A stretch of 60,693 bases of DNA from an uncultured Oscillospiraceae bacterium (GCA_900543555.1 UQRL01000009.1:1-60693); one strand, 5' to 3'. Positions 1 to 8,490 are shown, counted from the first letter of the stretch. The notes: generated from the sequence alone by a model not told the origin. Program-made: numbers and translations.

Positions 1-1
1 C

Positions 2-403
2 AAACTTTTTGGCGAAAACTCTTTCCCCGAGGCAGATAGATTCGTAAATGTAGGACCAGTGTCTAACGAGCCAGAATTTGAAAATTTCTTCAATATTTGT
101 AATCGTTGCTTCGTTGAGTCAATCGAAAAATACGGCAAATCATTGGGGAAAAAGAAATATTTCTGGAATGAAATCAAGTCAACATATCCGGCTTTGTTTG
201 ACGTACTACATCGAATAAAGGTTTATCGCCATTCTAGCGACCACCTAGAACTAAACCCCGATGTCGCTAAGAAGTATAAAGAATTTTGGAACGAGGATAC
301 AGCTGGCGTTACCGACTTTGAAGAACAACGGTTTGTGATTCAACAAAAACTATTAGAAGCCTTTTTGTCCGTAATTCAAACAGAAATAGATTCTATATCC
401 TAA
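2..403 (+). CDS. C-terminal part of a truncated gene, function unknown
   Basis: The reading frame is open from the first bases of the window, so the gene begins to the left and only its last 134 codons are seen; the GTG at 59 is probably internal. The fragment is Lys/Glu/Phe-rich, predicted mostly helical, and its codon use is much more AT-rich than its neighbours. It contains Arg-His-Ser-Ser-Asp-His (RX4H), a pattern seen in HEPN ribonuclease domains, but that is a weak hint from six residues. It ends in TAA just before a strong hairpin. I do not recognise the family. Its position at the end of a putative element suggests accessory cargo. Confidence 0.55.
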   Translation, partial: KLFGENSFPEADRFVNVGPVSNEPEFENFFNICNRCFVESIEKYGKSLGKKKYFWNEIKSTYPALFDVLHRIKVYRHSSDHLELNPDVAKKYKEFWNEDTAGVTDFEEQRFVIQQKLLEAFLSVIQTEIDSIS

Positions 404-404
404 A

Positions 405-442
405 CAATACTCCGCCCAAAGTATACTTTGGGCGGAGTATTG
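405..442. terminator. Bidirectional intrinsic terminator
   Basis: A perfect 17-bp inverted repeat (405-421 and 426-442) with a TATA loop lies one base after the stop of the left-hand gene. It is followed by TCAATTTT on the plus strand. It also lies downstream of rlmD on the minus strand, so it probably ends transcription from both sides. Confidence 0.8.
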
Positions 443-476
443 TCAATTTTACATTGAATCTATTATTTAGTACCTG

Positions 477-2120
477 CTAAATCATTTGAAAATGCTTTAG
501 CGCATCCATAATTGCAGCTTCCTTTTCCAGCGGGCACTGCGGCACTTTGGCATCTTCCTTCTTCGATAGATTATAGTTCTGGCCAATATCCAGACCGCAC
601 TTTCGCTTGATCTGTGAGATATACAGGCTGGACACCTTCAGGCCGTACTTTTCCAGCACATACGCCTTAATCTGTTCATAAGTCGCACCCTTCTGGAACC
701 CGGACATATCCATATCTTCCAGAGAGAACTCTACTCGAACCTTCTTTGAGTCGATTTCTCCCTTGGAAAGCAAGACAACCGTCTCCACATGAGCCGTTCC
801 CGGGAACATATCCACTGGCATGGCCTCCACCGGAGGATAGCCCAGCTCCGCGAACAGTTTCAAATCCCGGGCCAGGGTTGCCGGGTCGCAGGAGACATAC
901 ACAATGCGCTTGGGCCCAAACTCCGCCACCGTGCGCACCAAGTCCGGAGAGCATCCCTTCCTAGGCGGGTCTAGCACAATGACGTCGGGCCGCTCTCCCC
1001 GCTCCGCCAGCATCCGGGCTGCCTCTCCCGCGTCCCCACAGAAAAATTCCGCGTTTTCAATGCCGTTGAGCCGGGCATTCTCCCGGGCGTTCTCCACTGC
1101 CTGGGGAACAATCTCCACCCCCAGAAGGCGCCGGGCCATCCCGGCCATGGAAAGCCCGATGGTTCCCGCGCCGCAGTACAGGTCTAATAGCAGTTCTTGA
1201 CCGGTCAGCCCGGCGTACCTTGCCGCCACTTCGTAAAGCCGCTCCGCCTGGGTGCGGTTGACCTGGTAAAAGGAGAGGGGAGAGAGTTTGAACCGCAGGC
1301 CGCACAGTGTGTCCTCAATGGTGTCCATGCCATAGATGGTCCGGCATTTTTGCCCTAAGGCCACATTGGTCCTCTCCCGGTTGGAATTGATGACCACGCT
1401 GGCAAGCCCCGGCACTGCCTGTTTCAGGGCCTGTACCAGCTCTGTTTCGTGGTGCAGCCCATTGCCGTTGACCACCACACAGGCCAAAATCTGGCCGGTC
1501 ATTTCCCCTTTGCGCAGGTACAGCCGGCGCATCCTTCCGGAATGCGTTGCCTCGTCGTACACAGGATCTCCGTAAGCGGCCGCCCATTGCCGGAAGGCCG
1601 CCATCGCTCGGTTGAACTCCTCCGGCTGCAGGCGGCACTCTTCACAGTCCACAATGCGGTGGGAGTTCACAGCGTAAAAGCCCATGGAAAGGCTCCCGTC
1701 TTTCTTTGTGCCTAAGGGCAGCAGGGCCTTGTTTCGGTAGCCATCCCGAGAGTCCGCTCCCAAGATGGGGCGCACAGGAAGGCTGCGGAAGCCCCCTATC
1801 CGGGTCAGGGCATCTTGAACCCGGGCCGCCTTAATCCCAAGTTCGGCCTCATAAGTGATGTGCCGGTAGCAGCATCCTCCGCACTGCGCAAAGCAGGGGC
1901 AGTCCGGTTCCATGCGGTCCGCAGAGGGGGAGACCAGCTCTTCCAGCCGCCCGTAGGCGTAGTTTTTCGCGGCCTTGACAACGCGCACCCGCGCCACGTC
2001 CCCTGGCGCAGTTAAGGGCGTAAAAACTGCCATCCCCTGATAGTGCCCCACTCCGGCGCCCTGGGCGGTCATCCCAGTGATCTCTATTTCTACGATCTCA
2101 TTTTTTTGAACCAGTGCCAT
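477..2120 (-). CDS. rlmD: 23S rRNA (uracil-C5)-methyltransferase with foreign C-terminal tail
   Basis: SAM-dependent m5U methyltransferase of the RlmD/RumA/TrmA family acting on 23S rRNA. In order: an N-terminal TRAM domain (about 1-60), a [4Fe-4S] cysteine set (C74, C80, C83 and C159 or C162), SAM motif DLYCGAG (313-319), DPPRKG (384-389), and the catalytic cysteine C411 in YVSCDPATLARD. The family usually ends shortly after HVE(T/C)V, here residues 444-448. This protein runs on for about 94 more residues (from ~454), Lys/Glu-rich with a Cys-containing basic stretch, encoded by more AT-rich DNA. The tail looks like a separate small domain added by element insertion. The ATG at 2120 has a G-rich SD. 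The methyltransferase assignment is firm; the exact target base is inferred from the family. Confidence 0.92.
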   Translation of the reverse strand: MALVQKNEIVEIEITGMTAQGAGVGHYQGMAVFTPLTAPGDVARVRVVKAAKNYAYGRLEELVSPSADRMEPDCPCFAQCGGCCYRHITYEAELGIKAARVQDALTRIGGFRSLPVRPILGADSRDGYRNKALLPLGTKKDGSLSMGFYAVNSHRIVDCEECRLQPEEFNRAMAAFRQWAAAYGDPVYDEATHSGRMRRLYLRKGEMTGQILACVVVNGNGLHHETELVQALKQAVPGLASVVINSNRERTNVALGQKCRTIYGMDTIEDTLCGLRFKLSPLSFYQVNRTQAERLYEVAARYAGLTGQELLLDLYCGAGTIGLSMAGMARRLLGVEIVPQAVENARENARLNGIENAEFFCGDAGEAARMLAERGERPDVIVLDPPRKGCSPDLVRTVAEFGPKRIVYVSCDPATLARDLKLFAELGYPPVEAMPVDMFPGTAHVETVVLLSKGEIDSKKVRVEFSLEDMDMSGFQKGATYEQIKAYVLEKYGLKVSSLYISQIKRKCGLDIGQNYNLSKKEDAKVPQCPLEKEAAIMDALKHFQMI

Positions 2121-2151
2121 TGGCCATTCCCCCCGTCATTCACTGTCCATG

Positions 2152-2180
2152 ATTGTAGCACACACGCTCTAAAAACTCAA
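2152..2180 (-). promoter_or_regulatory. Promoter of rlmD
   Basis: On the minus strand TTGAGT (2180-2175), a 17-base spacer and TACAAT (2157-2152) lie about 30 bases upstream of the rlmD ATG, giving a short leader. Confidence 0.75.
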
Positions 2181-2280
2181 GCAGAATGCGGGTTTGCGGG
2201 TTTTTCGTTGTGCTGATTTTACAAAAAGGGGGGGAGGGGATAGGGCGGATTAGCAAAAAAAGAGATTCTCCGTGAAACCG

Positions 2281-2309
2281 TTGACAAGATGCCTCTGAAA
2301 TATTATAAT
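2281..2309 (+). promoter_or_regulatory. Consensus sigma-A promoter facing away from both flanking genes
   Basis: TTGACA (2281-2286), exactly 17 bases, then TATAAT (2304-2309): a perfect consensus on the plus strand. Both neighbouring genes are on the minus strand, so this promoter does not serve them. Confidence 0.85.
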
Positions 2310-2315
2310 TGTACC

Positions 2316-2416
2316 GTAATCAAGAGTACAAGTCTAGCGGCAGAAAGCCGCACTTTTCAATACAACTCCTCCCCAAAAGAAGGAAAAGGACCGGTTTACC
2401 GGTCCTTTTCCTTTTG
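2316..2416 (+). ncRNA. Candidate small regulatory RNA (~100 nt)
   Basis: Transcription from the consensus promoter at 2281-2309 would start near 2316 and meet a strong terminator at 2380-2415, giving an RNA of about 100 nt with no credible ORF. It has a 5' hairpin (GCGGC 2337-2341 with GCCGC 2347-2351), then an apparently single-stranded C-rich stretch (CTCCTCCCC, 2366-2374), then the terminator. Exposed C-rich seeds of this kind are used by Firmicute sRNAs such as FsrA and RsaE to pair with ribosome binding sites. Function and targets are inferred. I do not recognise it as a named family. Confidence 0.6.
2380..2415. terminator. Intrinsic terminator (sRNA end; also downstream of the alcohol dehydrogenase)
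   Basis: A 16-bp perfect stem (2380-2395 with 2398-2413) is flanked by T-rich runs on the plus strand and T-containing sequence on the minus strand. It can end both the plus-strand sRNA and the minus-strand gene that stops at 2500. Bases 2417-2499 hold nothing else recognisable. Confidence 0.85.
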
Positions 2417-2499
2417 CCTTCTTTTTTGTGAAACAGAGTGAGAATGTTTCTTGATTTAACGGCTTGCCAGTCAACGGGTCCCCGCAAACTGCCAGGGTT

Positions 2500-3681
2500 T
2501 TAATTGCCCTTTGCCGCGCGGTAGATGTTCTGGATGTCCTCCCTGTGGAGAACCTTGAACAGGCCGATGGTGCGTCCGCCAAAACAGCACTTCTCCGCCA
2601 GGGTTTGGATCTGCTCCTCTGTCAGGTCGTACCCCAGCTCGTGAATGCTCACCGGCATCCCGATGGAGCGGTAGAAATCCTCCATGGCCTCAATTCCCTG
2701 AAGAGCGGTGGCCTTGGCGTCCCCGCTGCAGGGAATGCCGAAAATATGGTGGGCAAACTGGGCAAAGCGCTCCGGCTTCTCCTCATAGACATACCGGGCC
2801 CAGCTGCCCCACACAGCGGCAAGCCCTGCGCCGTGGGCCACATCAAACATGCCGCCCAGTTCGTGTTCCAGCTGGTGGCAGGCCCAATCTCCCTTGGGGC
2901 CGCCGCAATTCATCAGGCCGTTGTGCGCCAGAGAACTGGCCCACATAATTTCTGCCCGCGCTTTGTAATTGTCCGGCTCCCGCAGGGCAATGGGGGCGTT
3001 TTTCATCACCGTGCGGATCAGGGCCTCTGCCATGCTGTCGGTGAGGGCCAGGGTGTCCTCCTGGACAAAATACCGTTCCATCACATGCATCATGATGTCC
3101 GCTGCCCCGCAGGCGGTCTGGTAAGAGGGGAGAGTGTAGGTCAGCTCCGGGTTCATCACCGCAAAGCGGCAGCGGCACAGGTCGGAATTGTATCCTCTCT
3201 TAATGCTCCCCTCGTCCTTGGTGATGACGCTGGAGTCGCTCATCTCGCTGCCCGCCGCGGCAATGGTCAGCACAGCGCCGATAGGGGCGCAGCCCTTGGC
3301 GGTGTTCTTGTGGTCGTAGAGGTCCCATACGTCAAAGCTGTTGGCAAGCCCATAGCCGATGGCCTTGGCGGAGTCGATCACGCTGCCGCCGCCCACAGGC
3401 AGCAAAAAGTCCACTCCCTCTTTCCGGCAGAGCTCGATGCCCTCATACACCAGAGAGAGCCGGGGGTTGGGCTTCACTCCGCCCAGGGATACATAGGGGA
3501 TTCCCGCCGCATCCAGTGAGGCATACACCCGGTCCAGCAGACCGCTTTTCTTGGCGCTCTGCCCGCCGAAGTGAACCAGCACTTTGGTGGCCCCCTGTTC
3601 CTTGCAGAGCTGTCCTACCTGGACCTCTGCGTCCTTGCCGAAGACAACCTTAGTGGGTGCTTGGAATGTAAAGCTGTTCAT
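2500..3681 (-). CDS. Iron-dependent alcohol dehydrogenase (YqhD/BdhA type)
   Basis: Group III metal-dependent alcohol dehydrogenase, 393 residues, the usual length for butanol dehydrogenase/YqhD enzymes that reduce aldehydes with NAD(P)H. The nucleotide-binding GGGSVIDSAK lies at 97-106. The metal ligands appear complete: D195, H199, H269 and H283. Cytosolic; likely a fermentative aldehyde reductase, with substrate not predictable from sequence. The start follows a good SD. It is transcribed alone or with the 2-hydroxyacid dehydrogenase about 100 bases upstream, and ends before the terminator at 2380-2415. Confidence 0.9.
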   Translation of the reverse strand: MNSFTFQAPTKVVFGKDAEVQVGQLCKEQGATKVLVHFGGQSAKKSGLLDRVYASLDAAGIPYVSLGGVKPNPRLSLVYEGIELCRKEGVDFLLPVGGGSVIDSAKAIGYGLANSFDVWDLYDHKNTAKGCAPIGAVLTIAAAGSEMSDSSVITKDEGSIKRGYNSDLCRCRFAVMNPELTYTLPSYQTACGAADIMMHVMERYFVQEDTLALTDSMAEALIRTVMKNAPIALREPDNYKARAEIMWASSLAHNGLMNCGGPKGDWACHQLEHELGGMFDVAHGAGLAAVWGSWARYVYEEKPERFAQFAHHIFGIPCSGDAKATALQGIEAMEDFYRSIGMPVSIHELGYDLTEEQIQTLAEKCCFGGRTIGLFKVLHREDIQNIYRAAKGN

Positions 3682-3782
3682 AGGATACTACCAACCTTTC
3701 TCAATGTTCTTTTCCCTATATAGTAGGCTGTAAAATGCTTTTGCCAGTTTGGAAAAAGGAAATCCGCTGTCATGGAAACGGG

Positions 3783-4733
3783 TTAGCTCACCACATTTTG
3801 CGGGCGTCCTTCCTGGTAGCGGCGCAGGTTTTCCGCCACGATCCGGATGAGGCGCTCTCTGGCCTCTTTCGCCGCCCAGGCGACGTGGGGCGTGATGACG
3901 CAATTTTGAGCAGAGAGCAAGGGGTTTCCCGGCTCTGGGGGCTCTTGGGTGAGTACGTCCAGGCCCGCCCCAGCCAGCCGCCCTTGGTCCAATGCTTCTG
4001 CCAGAGCAAGCTCATCCACCAGGGCGCCCCGGGCTGTGTTGATGAGGAACGCCGTGGGCTTCATCAAGGCGAGCAGCTTCCTGCCCACCAGGCCCCGGGT
4101 TTCCTCTGTCAGCGGGCAGTGCAGGGAGACCGCGTCGCTCTCCTGGAACAGGGTCTCCAGGCCCACCCAGCGGCAGCCTGCCGGGGCCTGCTTTTCCCTG
4201 CGGCTGAAAAGGAGCACCTCCATTCCAAGGGCCAGCCCCAGCGCTGCCATGCGCTGTCCTGTGCTGCCATATCCCACAATGCCCAGGCGCTTTCCGGCCA
4301 GCGCTACTGGGGAAAGGGAAAGGTGGCTCTCCTCCACCGCTTGGGCCCAGTGCCCGTCCCGCACCATGCCAGCGGAGCGCTGGACCTTGTTGCACAGGCA
4401 CAGCAGCAGGGAGAGGGCGTGCTGAGCCACTGCCTCTTCGCAGTAGTGGGGAACATTGCACACAGTAATCCCCCGCTCCCGGGCCGCCTTCACGTCGATG
4501 GTGTTGTACCCCGTGGCCAGGGTGCCCACATAGCGCAGCTTTGGCAGCCTGGAGAATTCCTCCCGCCCCAACGAGAGGCGGTTGAGAATAACCGCCTGAG
4601 CGTCCTCCAGCCGTTGAACCGCCAATTTCTGGGGCGTTTGGCCATACACTGTCAGATCTCCCAAACGCTCCAAGGGCTCCCAGGAAAGATCCCCGGGATT
4701 GGTGGTGCCTCCGTCCAGAACCACAATGTTCAT
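3783..4733 (-). CDS. D-2-hydroxyacid dehydrogenase (glycerate/hydroxypyruvate reductase-like)
   Basis: NAD(P)-dependent D-isomer-specific 2-hydroxyacid dehydrogenase, 316 residues. The Rossmann motif GxGxxG is at 154-159 and the catalytic triad is R235, E264 (in TQEPPEPGNPLL) and H283. The overall pattern is closest to hydroxypyruvate/glycerate dehydrogenases. It lacks the C-terminal ACT domain seen in the second family member here (SerA, 17024-18190). I chose the ATG at 4733 because an AGGAAGGGA ribosome site sits about 8 bases before it; an upstream in-frame ATG at 4766 has none. The physiological substrate is uncertain. Confidence 0.85.
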   Translation of the reverse strand: MNIVVLDGGTTNPGDLSWEPLERLGDLTVYGQTPQKLAVQRLEDAQAVILNRLSLGREEFSRLPKLRYVGTLATGYNTIDVKAARERGITVCNVPHYCEEAVAQHALSLLLCLCNKVQRSAGMVRDGHWAQAVEESHLSLSPVALAGKRLGIVGYGSTGQRMAALGLALGMEVLLFSRREKQAPAGCRWVGLETLFQESDAVSLHCPLTEETRGLVGRKLLALMKPTAFLINTARGALVDELALAEALDQGRLAGAGLDVLTQEPPEPGNPLLSAQNCVITPHVAWAAKEARERLIRIVAENLRRYQEGRPQNVVS

Positions 4734-4812
4734 GGGCGTTCCCTCCTTCCTGTTTTGATTATACATCGCCCGGCCCTCCTTTGCAACCGGCGGCAGGGCA
4801 GGAGAGAGATCC

Positions 4813-4841
4813 TTGCTTGCCTTGCACGGCCATGCTACAAT
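4813..4841 (+). promoter_or_regulatory. Promoter of the small membrane protein gene
   Basis: TTGCTT (4813-4818), a 17-base spacer and TACAAT (4836-4841) lie about 32 bases before the start codon. Confidence 0.6.
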
Positions 4842-4873
4842 AGCAGTACCGGAAAAAGCGGGAGGCGATGCGG

Positions 4874-5209
4874 ATGGAATATGGGATTACAGCGGCGGCC
4901 ACATTGGCCAGCGCCTTGCTGGGCGTAGCTTTTTCCTTGGGGGCGGTGCGGCGGGAACAGGGGCCGGCCCGGTCCAGCGCCCTGTATATGCTGGCCCGAA
5001 GCCTGGGGCTGACCGCTTTGGCAGCCATCCCTGTTTGGTGCCATTCCGTGGGGATTTTGGCGGCGGCCACAGGGGCCATGCTGTTGGTGCAGGCGGTGGA
5101 TGGCTTGGTGGGAATTTATCTGAAAAAGCTCTTCAGAGCGGCCGGTCCCTTTTTGATGGCTTCGATCCACGGAGCGTGTCTGGCGCTGCTGTGCCTTCCC
5201 CATAGGTGA
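4874..5209 (+). CDS. Small integral membrane protein of unknown function
   Basis: A 111-residue protein with three or four hydrophobic segments (about 5-22, 42-60, 62-85 and 90-108) separated by short Arg/Lys-rich loops. I do not recognise the family. A GGAGG site fits the ATG at 4874 (8-base spacing) better than the ATG at 4868 (2 bases). It has its own promoter and is followed by a separate promoter for the ABC exporter, so the two are adjacent but not clearly one operon. Confidence 0.6.
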   Translation: MEYGITAAATLASALLGVAFSLGAVRREQGPARSSALYMLARSLGLTALAAIPVWCHSVGILAAATGAMLLVQAVDGLVGIYLKKLFRAAGPFLMASIHGACLALLCLPHR

Positions 5210-5227
5210 GAGGCTTTCCCCGGGGGG

Positions 5228-5256
5228 TTGATTCTGTCCGCGGTTTGTGGCATAAT
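5228..5256 (+). promoter_or_regulatory. Promoter of the ABC exporter gene
   Basis: TTGATT (5228-5233), a 17-base spacer and CATAAT (5251-5256). It overlaps the longest open frame of the exporter, which argues that translation starts downstream of it. Confidence 0.6.
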
Positions 5257-5296
5257 GCAAGATGGAAATTTTTTGGAAAGACTTGAGGTGGGACTT

Positions 5297-7084
5297 TTGG
5301 AAAGCAAGGTAAGGAAACATCCCAAGGGGCTGGTTCGCCGGTTCCTTCCCTATTTCAAAAAGTACAAGGCTGTTTTGTTCTTTGACCTGTTCTGTGCGGC
5401 GCTGACCACGGTGTGCGAGCTGGTGCTGCCCATGCTGGTGCGGTATGTGACCAACGCGGGTATCAACGACCTGGCCTCCCTGACGGTGGGGGTCGTTCTC
5501 AAAATCGGCGCCCTGTACCTGTTCCTGCGCCTGGTGGATGCAGCGGCCAATTTCTTTATGGCCTCGATTGGCCACATCATGGGCACGAAGATCGAGACCG
5601 ATATGCGCACCGCCATGTTCGACCACCTGCAGAAGCTCTCTTTCAACTACTTTGACAACACCAAGGTGGGCCAGATTATGACGCGCATCACCACCGACCT
5701 GTTCGATGTGACGGAATTTGCCCATCACTGCCCGGAGGAATTTTTCATCGCGGGCATCAAAATCATTGGCTCCTTCATCATTCTGTGCGGGGTCAATGTG
5801 TGGCTCACCCTCATCATGTTCACCATCGTGCCCTTCATCATCATCGCGGCCATCTACTTCAACCGGAAGATGAAGGAGCAGTTCCGCCGCCAGCGCGTCC
5901 AGCTGGGCGAGATCAACGCTCAGGTGGAGGACAGCCTGTTGGGCGTGCGGGTGGTCAAGTCCTTTGCCAATGAAGAGCTGGAGAAGGAGAAGTTCGAAAA
6001 GGGCAACCAGATCTTTTACAACGTCAAGCGCCACCGGTATTTCTACATGGGTGGGTTTGAGGCTTCCAACCGGCTGTTCGACGGCTTGATGAACCTGCTG
6101 GTGCTGGTGGCCGGCGCCCTGTTTATGATCAATGGGCAGATCCAGCCCGCAGACCTGGTGGCCTACATGCTCTATGTGGGCACGCTGATCACCTCCATCC
6201 GCCGGCTGGTGCAGTTTGCGGAGCAGTTCCAGCAGGGCATGACCGGTGTGGAACGCTTCTTCCAGGTGATGGACGCGGACGTGGAAATCTTTGATGAGCC
6301 CGGCGCCAAGCCCCTGGAAATCAAAAAAGGCGGTGTGACCTTTGAAAACGTCAGCTTTTCCTATGCGGATGACGGCAAACAGGTGCTTTCCCACATCAAT
6401 TTGGATGTGAAGGCCGGGGAGAACGTGGCCTTGGTGGGCCCTTCCGGCGGCGGGAAGACCACCCTGTGCAACTTGATCCCCCGCTTTTATGATGTGGATG
6501 AGGGCCGTATCCTCATTGATGGGCAGAATATCCACGATGTGACCTTGAAGTCCCTGCGGGATCAAATCGGGTTTGTCCAGCAGGATGTATACCTGTTCTC
6601 CGGCACCGTGTTTGAGAACATCCAATACGGCAAGCCCGGCGCCAGCCGGGAAGAGGTGATCCAGGCTGCCAAGCAGGCCGGCGCCCATGATTTTATCCAA
6701 GAGCTCTCCGAAGGGTACGATACCTTTGTGGGCGAACGGGGCGTCAAGCTTTCCGGCGGGCAGAAGCAGCGCATCAGCATTGCCCGGGCCTTTTTGAAGA
6801 ATCCTCCCATTTTGATTTTGGATGAGGCCACCTCTGCCCTGGATAATGAAAGCGAGAAGCTGGTGCAGGCCTCTCTGGAAAAACTGGCCAAAGGGCGCAC
6901 CACGTTCACCATTGCCCACCGGCTGACCACCATTAAAAATGCCACGGTTATCCTGGTGCTCACCCATAACGGCATTGAGGAAAAGGGCACGCATCAGGAG
7001 CTGATGGCAAAGAAGGGCATCTATTACCACCTGTACAGCAGCTACGCTGACGACAACACCCTGCCGGACCAGGCAAAGGCCTGA
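5297..7084 (+). CDS. ABC exporter half-transporter (fused membrane and ATPase domains)
   Basis: A 595-residue type I exporter with six predicted helices in the first ~320 residues, then a nucleotide-binding domain. Walker A GPSGGGKTT is near residue 380, followed by the signature LSGGQKQR, Walker B ILILDEATSALD and the switch histidine in AHRLTT. It probably works as a homodimer or heterodimer exporting drugs, lipids or peptides; the substrate is not evident. The frame opens at 5228, but that overlaps the promoter. A TTG at 5297 preceded by GAGGTGGG is the likeliest start. murD follows 32 bases downstream. Confidence 0.9.
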   Translation: MESKVRKHPKGLVRRFLPYFKKYKAVLFFDLFCAALTTVCELVLPMLVRYVTNAGINDLASLTVGVVLKIGALYLFLRLVDAAANFFMASIGHIMGTKIETDMRTAMFDHLQKLSFNYFDNTKVGQIMTRITTDLFDVTEFAHHCPEEFFIAGIKIIGSFIILCGVNVWLTLIMFTIVPFIIIAAIYFNRKMKEQFRRQRVQLGEINAQVEDSLLGVRVVKSFANEELEKEKFEKGNQIFYNVKRHRYFYMGGFEASNRLFDGLMNLLVLVAGALFMINGQIQPADLVAYMLYVGTLITSIRRLVQFAEQFQQGMTGVERFFQVMDADVEIFDEPGAKPLEIKKGGVTFENVSFSYADDGKQVLSHINLDVKAGENVALVGPSGGGKTTLCNLIPRFYDVDEGRILIDGQNIHDVTLKSLRDQIGFVQQDVYLFSGTVFENIQYGKPGASREEVIQAAKQAGAHDFIQELSEGYDTFVGERGVKLSGGQKQRISIARAFLKNPPILILDEATSALDNESEKLVQASLEKLAKGRTTFTIAHRLTTIKNATVILVLTHNGIEEKGTHQELMAKKGIYYHLYSSYADDNTLPDQAKA

Positions 7085-7116
7085 GCGCCCCCAGGAAAGG
7101 ATGGGAAGGAAGAACC

Positions 7117-8490
7117 ATGAACCAAGAGCAGTTTTATAACAGCGTACGGGGCAAGACCGTGACCTTCTGCGGCATCGGCCGCAGCCACATGCCCCTGATG
7201 GAGAAGTTCCAGCAGGCAGGGGCCCTTGTCTCCGCCCGGGATAAGCGTTCCCTCGCTGAACTGGGGGAAAACGGGAAGGCGTTACAGGCTTTGGGAGTAA
7301 CGCTCATTCTGGGGGAAGACTATTTACAGAATCTTAACGAGGATATCATTTTCCGCACACCCGGCATGCGCTATCATCTCCCAGAGCTGGAGGCTGCCCG
7401 GGCCCGGGGCGCCGCTGTCACCAGCGAGATGGAGGTCTTCTTTCAGCTCTGCCCCTGCAAAATCTACGCCGTCACTGGCAGCGATGGGAAGACCACCACC
7501 ACCTCGATTATCGCGGAGCTGTTGAAGGCCCAGGGGAAAAACGTCCACCTGGGTGGAAACATCGGCAAGCCCCTGCTGCCGGAGATCGGGTCCATCCAGC
7601 CGGAGGACTGCGCTGTGGTGGAGCTCTCCAGCTTCCAGCTGATCTCCATGCGGGAGAGCCCTGACGTGGCGGTGGTGACCAACCTGTCCCCCAACCATTT
7701 GGACGTCCACAAGGACATGCAGGAGTATATCGACGCCAAGAAGAACATCCTGCTGCATCAGAATGCCTTTTCCCGCACAGTGCTGAACGCCGGCAATGCG
7801 GTCACCGCCTCCTTCGCACCAGAGGTGCGGGGGGACTGCTGGATGTTCCGCCGGGGCGGGCCGGTGGACCGGGGCGTCTGGTGCGATGGAGAGAATATCT
7901 ACGTCCACAAGGAGAAGCTGATGCCCATTTCCCAGATCAAGATTCCGGGCTGGCACAACGTGGAAAACTACATGGCGGCCATCGCCGCCGTGTGGGGGGA
8001 TGTAGAGCCGGAGACCATCCGGCAGGTGGCTGCAACTTTCAACGGGGTGGAACACCGGGCGGAGTTTGTCCGGGAGCTTCACGGCGTGAAGTATTACAAC
8101 GACTCCATTGCCACTAGCCCCACCCGGGTCATGTCGGGCACCCTGTCCCTGTTCCCCCAGAAGATCCTGATGATCGCCGGGGGATATGACAAGCACATCC
8201 CCTTCGAGCCCCTGGGCCCGGTGGTGTGCGGCAAGGTGAAGACTCTGATCCTTATGGGTGCCACGGCCCAGAAGATCGAGGACGCCGTGAAAGCGGCGGA
8301 AAATTACAAAGAGGGCGCCCCGGAGATTCTGCGGGTGGAAAATATGGAGCAGGCTGTGGCCGCCGCTGCTGCTCACGCCCAGCCGGGGGATATCGTCTCC
8401 CTGTCCCCGGCTTCCGCTGCCTTTGACTTGTACCCTAACTTTGAGGTGCGCGGGAGACATTACAAGGAATTGGTAAATGGTTTGCAGTGA
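7117..8490 (+). CDS. murD: UDP-N-acetylmuramoyl-L-alanine:D-glutamate ligase
   Basis: Cytoplasmic Mur ligase that adds D-glutamate to UDP-MurNAc-L-Ala in peptidoglycan precursor synthesis. At 457 residues it has the family length. The ATP-binding loop GSDGKTTTTS is at 121-130, NHLDVH at 193-198 precedes the lysine expected to be carbamylated, and a Mur ligase C-terminal domain follows (SIATSPTR, AGGYDK). It lies outside the usual division-and-wall cluster, between an ABC exporter and rnr, close enough to both to be cotranscribed. Confidence 0.95.
   Translation: MNQEQFYNSVRGKTVTFCGIGRSHMPLMEKFQQAGALVSARDKRSLAELGENGKALQALGVTLILGEDYLQNLNEDIIFRTPGMRYHLPELEAARARGAAVTSEMEVFFQLCPCKIYAVTGSDGKTTTTSIIAELLKAQGKNVHLGGNIGKPLLPEIGSIQPEDCAVVELSSFQLISMRESPDVAVVTNLSPNHLDVHKDMQEYIDAKKNILLHQNAFSRTVLNAGNAVTASFAPEVRGDCWMFRRGGPVDRGVWCDGENIYVHKEKLMPISQIKIPGWHNVENYMAAIAAVWGDVEPETIRQVAATFNGVEHRAEFVRELHGVKYYNDSIATSPTRVMSGTLSLFPQKILMIAGGYDKHIPFEPLGPVVCGKVKTLILMGATAQKIEDAVKAAENYKEGAPEILRVENMEQAVAAAAAHAQPGDIVSLSPASAAFDLYPNFEVRGRHYKELVNGLQ

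Larger units (their letters stand above)
1..761. mobile_element. Putative end of an integrated element abutting rlmD
   Basis: From the left edge to about 761 the DNA is visibly more AT-rich than the rest of the window. It holds a truncated gene of unknown function and the last ~94 codons of rlmD, which lie beyond the normal RlmD C-terminus. The junction follows the conserved C-terminal motif His-Val-Glu-Thr-Val (codons at 777-791). From memory, the same rlmD/rumA motif is an insertion target for conjugative elements and phages in streptococci. The inference is that an element inserted there and its own DNA now supplies the gene's 3' end. No integrase, attachment repeat or other element end is in view. 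Confidence 0.5.

Noticed and set aside
4835..7030. A 731-codon open frame on the minus strand under the ABC exporter
   Set aside because: It is a GC-driven shadow of the exporter and upstream membrane gene: the plus-strand product has all ABC motifs, and the minus frame shows only His/Gln/Leu-rich composition typical of antisense frames.
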